The translations under genes were made by a program, and so were the position numbers. From NCBI RefSeq assembly GCF_024347595.1, contig NZ_AP025507.1:248001-312000 (forward strand): 64,000 nt of DNA, in the 5' to 3' direction. This stretch comes from Vibrio pomeroyi. Its GTDB lineage: Bacteria; Pseudomonadota; Gammaproteobacteria; Enterobacterales; Vibrionaceae. The notes under the pieces were generated by a model. It made no database searches. It was not told the origin of the DNA and worked only from the letters and a program-made list of their open reading frames with translations. Of the stretch, positions 1 through 7,900 are shown in pieces. How positions within the stretch are numbered: position 1 is the stretch's first letter; each line of letters opens with the position of its first letter.

Positions 1-1134
1 ATAAGCTTGTTCCGCTAGTTTAACAACTTCTGAGTCACTATTCAGCTCAGAATAATGCGCTAATGTCTCAGCAAAACCTTTTTCTGCGAACATTGCCTGA
101 AGTTCAACCGCTTGTGGGTCATCTTCATTCTTGTAATGGAACGCAGCTGCGATCGCTTTTACTAGATGTGCGTTAGGAAGGCCGTATTCTAGCGTACCGT
201 TCAATGGCTTGACTAGACGATCTTGTGGGCTCAGCTTACGAATAGGCTGACGGCCAACACGATCCACTTCATCACGTAGGAACGGGTTCGCAAAACGACC
301 AAGAATTTTCTGGATGTATGCCGCGTGCGCTTCAGGATCGAAGCCGTAACGCTTGATCAGAACTGCACCGCTCTCTTCCATCGTTGCTGTTACTTCAGCG
401 CGGATTTTGTCGTCTTCGATAGAGTCTTTGATTGTCTCGTGACCCGCAAGCACACCAAGGTATGCCGTTACCAAGTGGCCTGTGTTTAGTGTGAACAGTT
501 TACGCTCAACGAAAGCCATTAGGTTATCCGTGCATTCCATACCTGGGATGTTTGGAATCTCACCTTTAAATTGCGTTTGGTCTACAATCCACTCGCTGAA
601 CGTTTCAACCGTTACTGCTAGTGGGTCTGTTTCGCCAGCTTCTGCCGGTGGAACGATACGGTCAACCGCTGAATCAACAAAACCAATGTGCTGTTCAGTG
701 AAGGCTTTCATTTCATCAGAAAGGTGCTCTAGAACCGCTGCTTTTAATTGGCTAGTACCGCGAACCATGTTCTCTGCCGCGATGATGTTCATTGGTGCAG
801 TGTTGTTTGCTGCTGCACGCTTTTCAATGCCTTGAGCGATAGACTTAGAGATGATTTTAAGAACAGTAGGACCTACAGCGGTCGTCACAATGTCAGACTC
901 AGCAATGCAATCTACAACTGCGCTTGTTGCCGAGTTTACTGCTGTCACGTTCTTAACTACTTCAACAACACACTCTTCGCCAACAATCTTAACTGGGTAT
1001 TCTTGGCGTTCAATTAACGCATTTACAACCGTTTCATTTACGTCAGCAAACGTAACCTTCATACCAGCGTCAGAAAGAAGCTTACCAATGAAACCACGAC
1101 CGATATTACCTGCACCAAAATGTAACGCTTTCAT
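1..1134 (-). CDS. mtlD: mannitol-1-phosphate 5-dehydrogenase, C-terminus cut by window edge
   Basis: Oxidises mannitol-1-phosphate to fructose-6-phosphate with NAD+ in the cytosol, the step after uptake by MtlA. The product begins [16 protein letters not shown], the Rossmann nucleotide-binding start typical of MtlD, and later shows the family segment [12 protein letters not shown]. The window holds 378 codons and the frame is still open at base 1. The family is about 382 residues long, so only a few residues are missing. The start codon is ATG at 1134. It lies downstream of mtlA on the same strand, as in the enterobacterial and V. cholerae mtlADR operons; mtlR would be expected just outside the window. 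Confidence 0.96.
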   Translation of the reverse strand, partial: MKALHFGAGNIGRGFIGKLLSDAGMKVTFADVNETVVNALIERQEYPVKIVGEECVVEVVKNVTAVNSATSAVVDCIAESDIVTTAVGPTVLKIISKSIAQGIEKRAAANNTAPMNIIAAENMVRGTSQLKAAVLEHLSDEMKAFTEQHIGFVDSAVDRIVPPAEAGETDPLAVTVETFSEWIVDQTQFKGEIPNIPGMECTDNLMAFVERKLFTLNTGHLVTAYLGVLAGHETIKDSIEDDKIRAEVTATMEESGAVLIKRYGFDPEAHAAYIQKILGRFANPFLRDEVDRVGRQPIRKLSPQDRLVKPLNGTLEYGLPNAHLVKAIAAAFHYKNEDDPQAVELQAMFAEKGFAETLAHYSELNSDSEVVKLAEQAY

Positions 1135-1263
1135 AATTTTGACCTTATAAATATTTGAATCTAGATAGCTAACTGCTCAACAACATGCCTTGACGATGTG
1201 CCCTAGGCATTAAGCAGTAAGCTATTCAGACTGAATCTTCTTAGAGAGATTAAGACCGAAAAT

Positions 1264-1289
1264 GAGGCCAGTAGGGGGATACCGGCCTC
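1264..1289 (-). terminator. hairpin between mtlA and mtlD, possible partial terminator
   Basis: GAGGCC pairs with GGCCTC, and after one mismatch GTA pairs with TAC around a six-base loop. On the minus strand a short ATTTTC follows. It sits 28 bases after the mtlA stop and 130 bases before the mtlD start. It could attenuate mtlD relative to mtlA or protect the mtlA 3' end. The T-run is too weak to call it a full terminator. Confidence 0.4.
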
Positions 1290-1317
1290 CTTCACTCAGG
1301 AGCTTAACTAGAGCTTT

Positions 1318-3210
1318 TTAGTTTCCGTTGAGAATACGTAGAACATCAGCAGGGTTTGTTGTGTTCTGTAGGCATTCCACAGCTTCTTCATCATCAAGTG
1401 AATTGGTAATAGCCATCAGCACCATGTTGTGCTCATCGCCTTGTGCGGCAATACCGATAACCATCTTAGCGATATCATCTTCATCTTCGCCCCACTGAAT
1501 ACCTTCAGGGTACTGACAGAAAACAATGCCGGTTTTTTGTACGTATTGTTTCGCTTCGATTGTGCCATGTGGTACTGCGATAGACTCACCTAGGTAGGTA
1601 GACACAAGCTCTTCACGAGCAAACATACCAGCTACGTATTCAGGTGATACGTTGCCAAGTTTTACCAGTTGGTCGCCAGCGAACTTGATTGCGTCTTCTT
1701 TTTGAGTCGCTTTTAGGCCAAGGAAGATGCTGTCGTCAGTCAGTGCAAGTTTGTTGCCTTCTTGTGCTGGAGCCGCTGCAGGAGCCGGAGCTTCTACTTT
1801 TGCTTCACCACTTTGAGCGTCGGTAAGCTCAGCAACTAGCTGGTCGTATACACCACCGTCTAGGAAGTTGTTCAGAGACATATGCATTGCACCCGGTACG
1901 GTTTTGCGTGCACGGTCTGTTAAGTCTTTATGCGTAATAACGATTTGCGAATCAGCAGGTAGGTTGTTGATTGCGTAGTTGGTTACCTCGATGTCTAGGC
2001 CTGCTGCTGCTACCTTTTTGCGAAGTAGACCAGCACCCATTGCACTCGAACCCATACCTGCATCACACGCTACGTAGACCGCTTTTACATCCGCTAGGTT
2101 TACGTTTGCTTCTGCTGCTGCACCTTTAGAAGACGCTTTCATGTCTTTCATTTGAGCAGAGGCTTTTTCTAGTGAATCTTCGTCGTCACCTTGAGCTGAA
2201 GTCTTAAGTAGAATTGAAGCTACGATGAAAGACACAGCCGTTGCAGCAATAACAGAAAGAATCACACCGATGTAAGAGCCTTTAGGTGTCATCAACAATA
2301 CTGCGAAGATAGAACCTGGAGATGCTGGAGAGATAAGGCCAGAATCGAACACTACGTTAGTGAATACACCCGCCATACCACCTGCGATTACAGCAAGGAT
2401 TAGACGTGGGTTCATTAGAACGTAAGGGAAGTAAATTTCGTGGATACCACCTAGGAAGTGGATGATAGAAGCACCAGCAGCAGATTGCTTCGCGCTACCT
2501 TTACCAAACACCATGTAAGCAAGTAGAAGACCAAAACCAGGACCTGGGTTCGCTTCGATTAGGAAGAAGATTGAACGACCAATTTCTTCAGATTGCTGGA
2601 TACCTAGTGGAGAGAAGATACCGTGGTTGATTGCGTTGTTTAGGAATAGGATTTTCGCAGGTTCAACAAAGATAGATGCAAGAGGTAGTGCACCTGCTTC
2701 AACCATCACGTTAACGCCAGCCGCTAAACCAGAAGACAGAACTTTAACTGCAGGACCAATCACGATGAACGCGATGATTGCACAGATCATACCGATGATA
2801 CCAGCAGAGAAGTTGTTCACTAGCATTTCGAAACCACTCTTCACTTTACCGTGAACAGCTTCATCGAATTTCTTAATTGCGATACCACCTAGTGGACCTA
2901 CAATCATTGCACCCATGAACATTGGGATATCAGTACCAACGATAACACCCATTGTTGTGATAGCGCCGACTACCGCACCGCGGTCACCACCAACCATTTT
3001 ACCACCGGTGTAACCGATCAATAGTGGTAGAAGGTATGTAATCATAGGACCAACCATTGATGCTAACGTTTCGTTAGGCCACCAACCTGTTGGGATGAAT
3101 AGTGCAGTAATGAAACCCCACGCAATGAATGCGCCGATGTTTGGCATTACCATATTAGATAAGAAACGACCAAAGTTTTGAACCTTGATCTTAGCTTCTG
3201 GTGATAACAT
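1318..3210 (-). CDS. mtlA: PTS mannitol transporter subunit IICBA
   Basis: Takes up mannitol across the inner membrane and phosphorylates it to mannitol-1-phosphate. One chain of 630 residues carries all domains in the E. coli order: membrane IIC (about 1-340), IIB with phospho-cysteine C382 in VACDAGMGSS, and IIA with phospho-histidine H548 in AVPHGT. A longer frame runs back to 3345, but the start chosen here (MLSPEAKIKVQNFGRF) is where family similarity begins, and the upstream codons run through the leader region. Linkers of the Ala-Pro-rich type join IIB to IIA. mtlD follows; a long regulatory region with CRP-like sites precedes. Confidence 0.97.
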   Translation of the reverse strand: MLSPEAKIKVQNFGRFLSNMVMPNIGAFIAWGFITALFIPTGWWPNETLASMVGPMITYLLPLLIGYTGGKMVGGDRGAVVGAITTMGVIVGTDIPMFMGAMIVGPLGGIAIKKFDEAVHGKVKSGFEMLVNNFSAGIIGMICAIIAFIVIGPAVKVLSSGLAAGVNVMVEAGALPLASIFVEPAKILFLNNAINHGIFSPLGIQQSEEIGRSIFFLIEANPGPGFGLLLAYMVFGKGSAKQSAAGASIIHFLGGIHEIYFPYVLMNPRLILAVIAGGMAGVFTNVVFDSGLISPASPGSIFAVLLMTPKGSYIGVILSVIAATAVSFIVASILLKTSAQGDDEDSLEKASAQMKDMKASSKGAAAEANVNLADVKAVYVACDAGMGSSAMGAGLLRKKVAAAGLDIEVTNYAINNLPADSQIVITHKDLTDRARKTVPGAMHMSLNNFLDGGVYDQLVAELTDAQSGEAKVEAPAPAAAPAQEGNKLALTDDSIFLGLKATQKEDAIKFAGDQLVKLGNVSPEYVAGMFAREELVSTYLGESIAVPHGTIEAKQYVQKTGIVFCQYPEGIQWGEDEDDIAKMVIGIAAQGDEHNMVLMAITNSLDDEEAVECLQNTTNPADVLRILNGN

Positions 3211-3317
3211 AGGTAGAACCCCGTAGTGTATTGGTTGGTCAAATGACCGAAAGTGTGTGCTCAAAAGTTGATTAAAATGTATCACAACATTCCCAAAATG
3301 CACCCCAGCCCAACTTT

Positions 3318-3333
3318 CGTGATAAACATCACA
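3318..3333. promoter_or_regulatory. CRP-binding site (candidate)
   Basis: CGTGA-TAAACA-TCACA matches the CRP consensus TGTGA-N6-TCACA at nine of ten positions. It is the site nearest mtlA, centred about 115 bases before the start codon, and fits catabolite activation of mannitol uptake. Confidence 0.65.
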
Positions 3334-3433
3334 CACAAAAAACACTTTGGGGTTAACAGTAACGCCTTAGATCACAAAAATGTCATGAATTTAAATTACA
3401 AAGCAAAATTAGTGAGAATAACTCTCATTAACA

Positions 3434-3449
3434 CACGATCAAGATCACA
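3434..3449. promoter_or_regulatory. weak CRP-like site
   Basis: CACGA-TCAAGA-TCACA has a perfect right half and two of five bases in the left half of the CRP consensus. It is counted only because stronger sites lie on both sides. Confidence 0.35.
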
Positions 3450-3477
3450 CTTTTACCTGTAACCATAAAAAATAAAT

Positions 3478-3493
3478 AGTGATCAAAATCACA
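3478..3493. promoter_or_regulatory. CRP-binding site (candidate)
   Basis: AGTGA-TCAAAA-TCACA matches the CRP consensus at nine of ten positions. It lies between mtlA and the divergent gene at 3829, 268 bases before the mtlA start. Confidence 0.6.
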
Positions 3494-3592
3494 CTTAATA
3501 AAAGTTCACTCCATAAAACTATAAACCACGTATAAAAGAACGCCATACAAAGCGTGAAATATACGCACACTCTTGAGTATCAATTGGTATTG

Positions 3593-3607
3593 TGTAATTT
3601 AATTACA
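3593..3607. promoter_or_regulatory. 15-base perfect palindrome
   Basis: TGTAATT-T-AATTACA is a perfect dyad next to the CRP-like site at 3615. It could be an operator for either flanking gene. The cognate regulator is unknown. Confidence 0.4.
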
Positions 3608-3614
3608 AAATCAA

Positions 3615-3630
3615 TGAGATATAGATCACA
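3615..3630. promoter_or_regulatory. CRP-binding site (candidate)
   Basis: TGAGA-TATAGA-TCACA matches the CRP consensus at nine of ten positions. It is about 200 bases before the gene at 3829 and about 400 from mtlA, so it could serve either direction. Confidence 0.55.
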
Positions 3631-3828
3631 CTCAAAATTATCCTATCGCATCTTCTCGATTACACCATCGGCTTGTGCATCATGCGCAACTTCACCACAC
3701 TCTTTCAGCAAAAGCTGAGCACAACGCACTGCTGTCAGCGACAAGAGATGTGTTATTGTATTTACCTATTCATATTCACCACCGCCTCAACCTGAATCAG
3801 CAGATCGCTCTGCTCTTGAGAAAAGACT

Positions 3829-4695
3829 ATGTCAGACAAAATTTCCACATCAGCACTCGCGAAACAGAAAGGCGTAGAAGCCAAAGCGCTATTTAGTGAT
3901 CTAAAAACCGCTGGCTATATTGTGCGTTCACAAGAGCGTTGGGTACTGACAGAGCGAGGGGAAAGTTTTGGTGGGGAGTATGTGGAGCACAAAAAATTTG
4001 GTGTCTTTATCGTATGGCCAGAAAAACTGCTTATCGACTTAGAGTCATTCTCTGGCAAAACATTAACCGCGACGCAACTTGGCCACGCCTTTGAGCTCAG
4101 CGCCAAGAAGATCAACTTATTGCTCAATGAACTTGGGTGGATAAAGAAAGAAGAAGATGGCTGGCACGTCACCTCAACAGGCTTAAAAGCCGGAGGTGAA
4201 CAAAGAGAAGACAAAACGACTGAGAACTTGTTCGTGGTGTGGCACGACTCGTTGGTCCGCAATAAACGATTAAAGCAATCTGTTGTCGAGTTCTTGGGCC
4301 ACGATGCAGAAAGCCACTCGACCGATGTGTCGTTTTCTAGCTTCCGTCAGAAATTTGAGGCGAAACACCGAACCTTAGATGGGCACTATGTTCGTTCAAA
4401 GGGAGAGCTGATCATCGATAACTGGCTTTATATGGCAGGAGTGGTGCATGCGTATGAGCGTCCACTACCAATATCAAAAGAAGTTATCAGTGATTTTTAT
4501 CTGCCAAATGGCAAGGTATACATCCAGTTCTGGGGAACCGACTCTGCCCCAATAGCTGAAGATAAACGCGTTGAAACGAGAGAAACATACGCAGAACACG
4601 GCTTCAGCTTAATTGAACTCACTCCAGAAGATATCCCAAACCTAGACAGCGTACTTCCACCATTATTGCGTCAATATGGCATCAAGGCGTACTAA
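3829..4695 (+). CDS. winged-helix protein with C-terminal PD-(D/E)XK-like domain
   Basis: Function unknown. The 288 residues contain two N-terminal helical segments of winged-helix type (about 8-45 and 75-120); the first resembles the C-terminal domain of phage antirepressors (LAKQKGVEAKALFSDLKTAGYI). The C-terminal third contains RSKGELIIDNWLYMAG, then SDFYLPNGKVYIQFWG. The same order of motifs, serine-x-x-glutamate then DFYLP then a beta strand, occurs in the PD-(D/E)XK-like domain of HelD/UvrD-type helicases, where the strand usually reads YIEHFG. Here Q replaces the acidic residue, so catalysis is uncertain. The gene stands alone. DNA binding is inferred from the folds and has not been shown. 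Confidence 0.7.
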   Translation: MSDKISTSALAKQKGVEAKALFSDLKTAGYIVRSQERWVLTERGESFGGEYVEHKKFGVFIVWPEKLLIDLESFSGKTLTATQLGHAFELSAKKINLLLNELGWIKKEEDGWHVTSTGLKAGGEQREDKTTENLFVVWHDSLVRNKRLKQSVVEFLGHDAESHSTDVSFSSFRQKFEAKHRTLDGHYVRSKGELIIDNWLYMAGVVHAYERPLPISKEVISDFYLPNGKVYIQFWGTDSAPIAEDKRVETRETYAEHGFSLIELTPEDIPNLDSVLPPLLRQYGIKAY

Positions 4696-4987
4696 GCGAC
4701 TGATCTTAGCGCGCCATAACACATCAAGATCACATTTAATTACTCATTATGGATATTATTTACCATAGTGATTTGATATGTTCGCTATTTTTCCCCAACC
4801 CATCTTCTATTATCTTACATCCATCGACTTGAGCTACCGCAGATACTCGATTTAATTGGGGCATGTTCGATAACTATTTAGACGTTCAATCTATTGAGAT
4901 TCGTTTAAATGCGTTATCTGTTTATTGTTGACGTTACCGAACATAACACCCTACAACATTTATTATTGATAGATATTAGGATTCAAC
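4696..4987. other. intergenic, no gene seen
   Basis: 292 bases between the winged-helix gene and the nitroreductase gene. Apart from a candidate promoter near 4928 I see no hairpin, terminator or repeat in it. Confidence 0.6.
4928..4957 (+). promoter_or_regulatory. candidate sigma-70 promoter for the nitroreductase gene
   Basis: TTGACG (4928-4933) and TACAAC (4952-4957) are separated by 18 bases and end about 30 bases before the start codon. The -10 element matches at only four of six positions. Confidence 0.35.
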
Positions 4988-5644
4988 ATGACTCATCCAA
5001 TCATTACTGATCTAAACACTCGTTACACAGCTAAAAAATACGATGCAGAAAAACGCATCTCTGCGGAAGACATGGAAGTAATCAAAGAAGCACTTCGTTT
5101 GTCTGCTTCTTCAATTAACTCTCAGCCTTGGAAATTCATCATCATTGAGAGCGACGCAGCTAAACAGCGCTTCCACAACACTTTCGAGAACATGTTCCAG
5201 TTTAACCAACCACATGCGAAAGAAGCGTCACACACGATCCTATTTGCTCATGATCCTAAGTACACTAAAGAGAAATTCGCTAAGCGTGCTGATACAGAAG
5301 TAAGCTCTGGTCACCTACCAGCTGAAATGTACGAGCAATTCCTAGGTGCTTACGCATTCGCAGAAATGAACACAGACGAAACAGGTTTCAACGGTAACTG
5401 GACTAAGTCTCAAGTTTACATCGCACTAGGTAACACACTGCACACACTAGCTCGCCTAGGCATCGCTTCAACTCCTATGGAAGGCGTAGACGCTGCTATG
5501 ATCGGCGAAGAGTTTGCTGAAGAACTAGAAGGTCACGTTGTTGATGTAGCACTAGCTATCGGCTACCACAAAGACGGCGAAGACTACAACCACGGTAAAC
5601 CAAAAGCGCGTCTAGCTCTTGATGAAGTCGTTACTACGTTGTAA
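4988..5644 (+). CDS. NAD(P)H nitroreductase, NfsB family
   Basis: FMN-dependent, cytosolic oxidoreductase that reduces nitro compounds, quinones or flavins with NAD(P)H. The 218 residues match the usual NfsB and Vibrio FRase I length. Recognisable parts are RYTAKKYDAEKRIS near the start, the FMN-binding SASSINSQPWKF (about 38-49), and the C-terminal LGIASTPMEGVD and LAIGYHK. AGGA lies a few bases before ATG at 4988. It is a single gene closed by a strong terminator. The exact physiological substrate cannot be read from the sequence. Confidence 0.93.
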   Translation: MTHPIITDLNTRYTAKKYDAEKRISAEDMEVIKEALRLSASSINSQPWKFIIIESDAAKQRFHNTFENMFQFNQPHAKEASHTILFAHDPKYTKEKFAKRADTEVSSGHLPAEMYEQFLGAYAFAEMNTDETGFNGNWTKSQVYIALGNTLHTLARLGIASTPMEGVDAAMIGEEFAEELEGHVVDVALAIGYHKDGEDYNHGKPKARLALDEVVTTL

Positions 5645-5672
5645 TAGTTAAAAAAATCGCACTGCTTTATTT

Positions 5673-5698
5673 GGCCAGACTCTCGTCTGGCCTTTTTT
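5673..5698 (+). terminator. rho-independent terminator after the nitroreductase gene
   Basis: A perfect 8-base stem GGCCAGAC/GTCTGGCC with loop TCTC is followed by six T. Confidence 0.93.
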
Positions 5699-5727
5699 CT
5701 ATCTGAAACAACCTAGCGTCTCCAAAA

Positions 5728-6147
5728 TTAAAAGTTCACCGCGAGACCCACGTACACATTATCGTTGTACTCAAAATCCTCAGATGCCTCTTTATATCCC
5801 GTCTTTAACGTTACCGCGCCATGGGTATAACCCAGTTCAGCTCCGTAAACAAAAGCCGTATCAATATCGTCATTGAAATAATGAATACCGCCAATTGGCG
5901 CGAAGTAAAAATTGCCATATGGGAACTGTGGCTTGATATTCACACCAAACGAATGAACGTCACCACTGTACTTTGCGTATTCGAGCTCATAACCAAAATC
6001 TAGCTCAGCACTCGCTGGAAAATAGAAGCCATATTGAAAGGCATATTTAGAGTCGTTCGTCAGAAAGTCACCTCCTAGATATACCGTCGATTCAGCAAAA
6101 ACAACACTTGGCAATAAAGCTACAAAGGTAAGTAATTTCTTCAACAT
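5728..6147 (-). CDS. small outer-membrane beta-barrel protein
   Basis: Exported protein of 139 residues with a clear signal peptide (LLTFVALLPSVVFA, cleavage before ES at about residue 19). The rest alternates aromatic and polar residues in short strands, for example YLGGDF, YQYGFYFP-type and VYVGLAVNF, and ends in F, the mark of an outer-membrane barrel recognised by the Bam complex. About 120 mature residues would make an 8-strand barrel. No specific family could be assigned. It converges with the nitroreductase gene and diverges from norV. Confidence 0.75.
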   Translation of the reverse strand: MLKKLLTFVALLPSVVFAESTVYLGGDFLTNDSKYAFQYGFYFPASAELDFGYELEYAKYSGDVHSFGVNIKPQFPYGNFYFAPIGGIHYFNDDIDTAFVYGAELGYTHGAVTLKTGYKEASEDFEYNDNVYVGLAVNF

Positions 6148-6234
6148 TTCTTTTCCTATTCAGACATTATTTAAACGAGCTAAAACTATCATGCTGTTTA
6201 AACACAGACTGTAAGAGGCTGTAAGCAATTCAAT

Positions 6235-6245
6235 GTCCATTTGAC
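6235..6245. promoter_or_regulatory. NorR-like box 1
   Basis: GTCCATTTGAC fits the NorR enhancer core GT-N7-AC. It lies about 110 bases upstream of the sigma-54 promoter of norV, the distance expected of an enhancer. Confidence 0.5.
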
Positions 6246-6279
6246 ACTTACAGCTCATATTGATTACAAAATAACACAA

Positions 6280-6290
6280 GTCATAAAGAC
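6280..6290. promoter_or_regulatory. NorR-like box 2
   Basis: GTCATAAAGAC fits GT-N7-AC. It is 45 bases downstream of box 1 and about 60 upstream of the sigma-54 promoter. I could not find a third box of the kind present in E. coli. Confidence 0.5.
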
Positions 6291-6345
6291 ACAAGCACAA
6301 GCTCAAAAACCAAACAAACCCATATAAAACAATAGGTTAAAAACA

Positions 6346-6361
6346 TGGCATAACTAGTGCA
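6346..6361 (+). promoter_or_regulatory. sigma-54 promoter of norVW
   Basis: TGGCATAACTAGTGCA carries the invariant GG (-24) and GC (-12) at the correct 10-base spacing of TGGCACG-N4-TTGCW. It ends 38 bases before the norV ATG. Confidence 0.8.
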
Positions 6362-6399
6362 AATGATGACCTTAGATATTTAAATAAGGTATTATCATT

Positions 6400-7899
6400 A
6401 TGACTATTCACGTTAAATCAAATGTTCATTGGGTTGGTGTCCACGACTGGGAAACCGAGCACTTCCACGGTAAGGAATACCACATGAACAAAGGTACCAG
6501 CTATAACTCGTACCTGATCCGTGAAGAGAAAACGGTGCTTGTTGATACCGTTGATCATCGCTTTACTGAGCAATTCCTTGCAAACCTTGAGATGGAAATC
6601 GACATCAATGACATCGACTACATCATTTGTCAGCACGCTGAAGAAGACCACGCTGGTGCCCTTTCTGCGCTATTAGCCAAAATTCCAAACACACCTGTTT
6701 ACTGCACTGAAGCGGGTGTTAACTCGATTGTTGGTCATCACCATCAGCCAGGCTGGAACTTCAGAACCGTTAAAACCGGTGACACGCTCGATGTGGGTAA
6801 CGGCAAGCAACTTATCTTTGTTGAGATGAAAATGCTGCACTGGCCAGATTCAATGGCGACTTACCTAACTGGCGATGAAATCCTGTTTAGTAATGATGCC
6901 TTCGGCCAACACTACTGTGACGAGAACCTATTCAACGACCAACTAGACCAAGTTGAACTGCACGAGCAGTGTCTGCGTTACTTCTCGAATATCCTGACGC
7001 CATTTGCACCTCTAGTGAAAGCAAAAATCGAAGAGGTGTTGAGCTTGGGTGTGCCTATCGATGTTATCGCCACCTCTCACGGATGTATTTGGCGCGACAA
7101 CGCCACCCAAATCGTTGAGCAATACTACGAGTGGTCAAAAGCCTACAAAGAAGATCGCATCACGATTGTTTACGACACCATGTCGAACAACACTCGTATG
7201 ATGGCCGATGCTATCGCCAAAGGGATCCGCAAAGGCAGCCCAGAAACGGCAATCAAGGTGTTCAACATATCAAAGCACGACAAGAATGACATCCTAGCCA
7301 ATATCTTCCGTTCAAAGGGTGTTCTCGTTGGTTCATCAACCATGAACAACGTCATGATGCCGCAGATCGCAGCGTTGCTTGAAGAGATACACGGCCTGCG
7401 CTTTGCAGAAAAAAGAGCCGCAGCCTTCGGATCTTCAGGTTGGACAGGAGGCGCAGTAAAACGCATCGATGCTCGCCTACGTGAAGCGAATTTTGAAGTC
7501 AGTGCACCACAACACATCCATTGGAAACCAGATACAGACGCCCTTCGCCAATGCATCGATTACGGCATGACACTGGCTGAGGTTTGGCGCGCTGATGAAA
7601 CTGAGGTTAGCCAACCTAAGCAAGTGGAGCGCAACGTTCAACGCATTGAATCAGCACCGACAAGCACCCCAACAGAGCTAAAAGACACGGCAGGACAGAA
7701 CCTAGAGCAAACGCAAGATAAGCCTGTCCACAGCGCAGATTGCACTTGCTGGCGTTGCACCGTGTGTGAATGGGTGTATGACCCACAACTAGGCGAACCG
7801 TACCAAGGCGTTGAACCGGGAACACCATGGGCACAAGTACCTGATGATTTCCTTTGCCCAGAGTGCCATTTAGGCAAAGAAGTGTTTGTGGAGAAGTAA
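6400..7899 (+). CDS. norV: anaerobic nitric oxide reductase flavorubredoxin
   Basis: Reduces nitric oxide to nitrous oxide without oxygen in the cytosol. The 499 residues have three domains: a metallo-beta-lactamase-type di-iron domain with ligands H79, E81, D83 and H84 in [10 protein letters not shown]; a flavodoxin domain starting at about 253 ([16 protein letters not shown]); and a C-terminal rubredoxin with CTVC and CPEC pairs in the last 50 residues. A Gln/Thr-rich linker joins flavodoxin to rubredoxin. One base separates its stop from norW. A sigma-54 promoter and NorR-like boxes lie upstream, but norR itself is not beside it, unlike E. coli. Confidence 0.97.
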   Translation: MTIHVKSNVHWVGVHDWETEHFHGKEYHMNKGTSYNSYLIREEKTVLVDTVDHRFTEQFLANLEMEIDINDIDYIICQHAEEDHAGALSALLAKIPNTPVYCTEAGVNSIVGHHHQPGWNFRTVKTGDTLDVGNGKQLIFVEMKMLHWPDSMATYLTGDEILFSNDAFGQHYCDENLFNDQLDQVELHEQCLRYFSNILTPFAPLVKAKIEEVLSLGVPIDVIATSHGCIWRDNATQIVEQYYEWSKAYKEDRITIVYDTMSNNTRMMADAIAKGIRKGSPETAIKVFNISKHDKNDILANIFRSKGVLVGSSTMNNVMMPQIAALLEEIHGLRFAEKRAAAFGSSGWTGGAVKRIDARLREANFEVSAPQHIHWKPDTDALRQCIDYGMTLAEVWRADETEVSQPKQVERNVQRIESAPTSTPTELKDTAGQNLEQTQDKPVHSADCTCWRCTVCEWVYDPQLGEPYQGVEPGTPWAQVPDDFLCPECHLGKEVFVEK

Positions 7900-7900
7900 C

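Larger units (their letters stand above)
3211..3828. promoter_or_regulatory. mtlA upstream regulatory region
   Basis: 618 bases without a convincing gene between mtlA (minus) and the winged-helix/nuclease-like gene (plus). It is AT-rich and holds three good and one weaker CRP-like site, and a 15-base palindrome, each listed separately. A short palindrome GGTCA-AA-TGACC lies in the mtlA leader at 3237-3248. In V. cholerae an antisense RNA, MtlS, is made from the strand opposite the mtlA leader. The equivalent would be on the plus strand about 3215-3340, but I cannot see a clear promoter or terminator for it. Confidence 0.6.

Noticed and set aside
482..1150. Three plus-strand open frames opposite mtlD
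   Set aside because: They are antisense to a well-supported gene in the complementary frame, with no ribosome sites or family likeness.
3217..3354. AACCCC/GGGGTT long-range pair that could hide the mtlA ribosome site
   Set aside because: Only six pairs about 130 bases apart, and the likely CRP site lies inside, so the transcript may not include the far arm.
3675..3896. Plus-strand frame of 73 codons before the winged-helix gene
   Set aside because: It overlaps the start of a better gene in another frame and has a low-complexity, His-rich product without a ribosome site.
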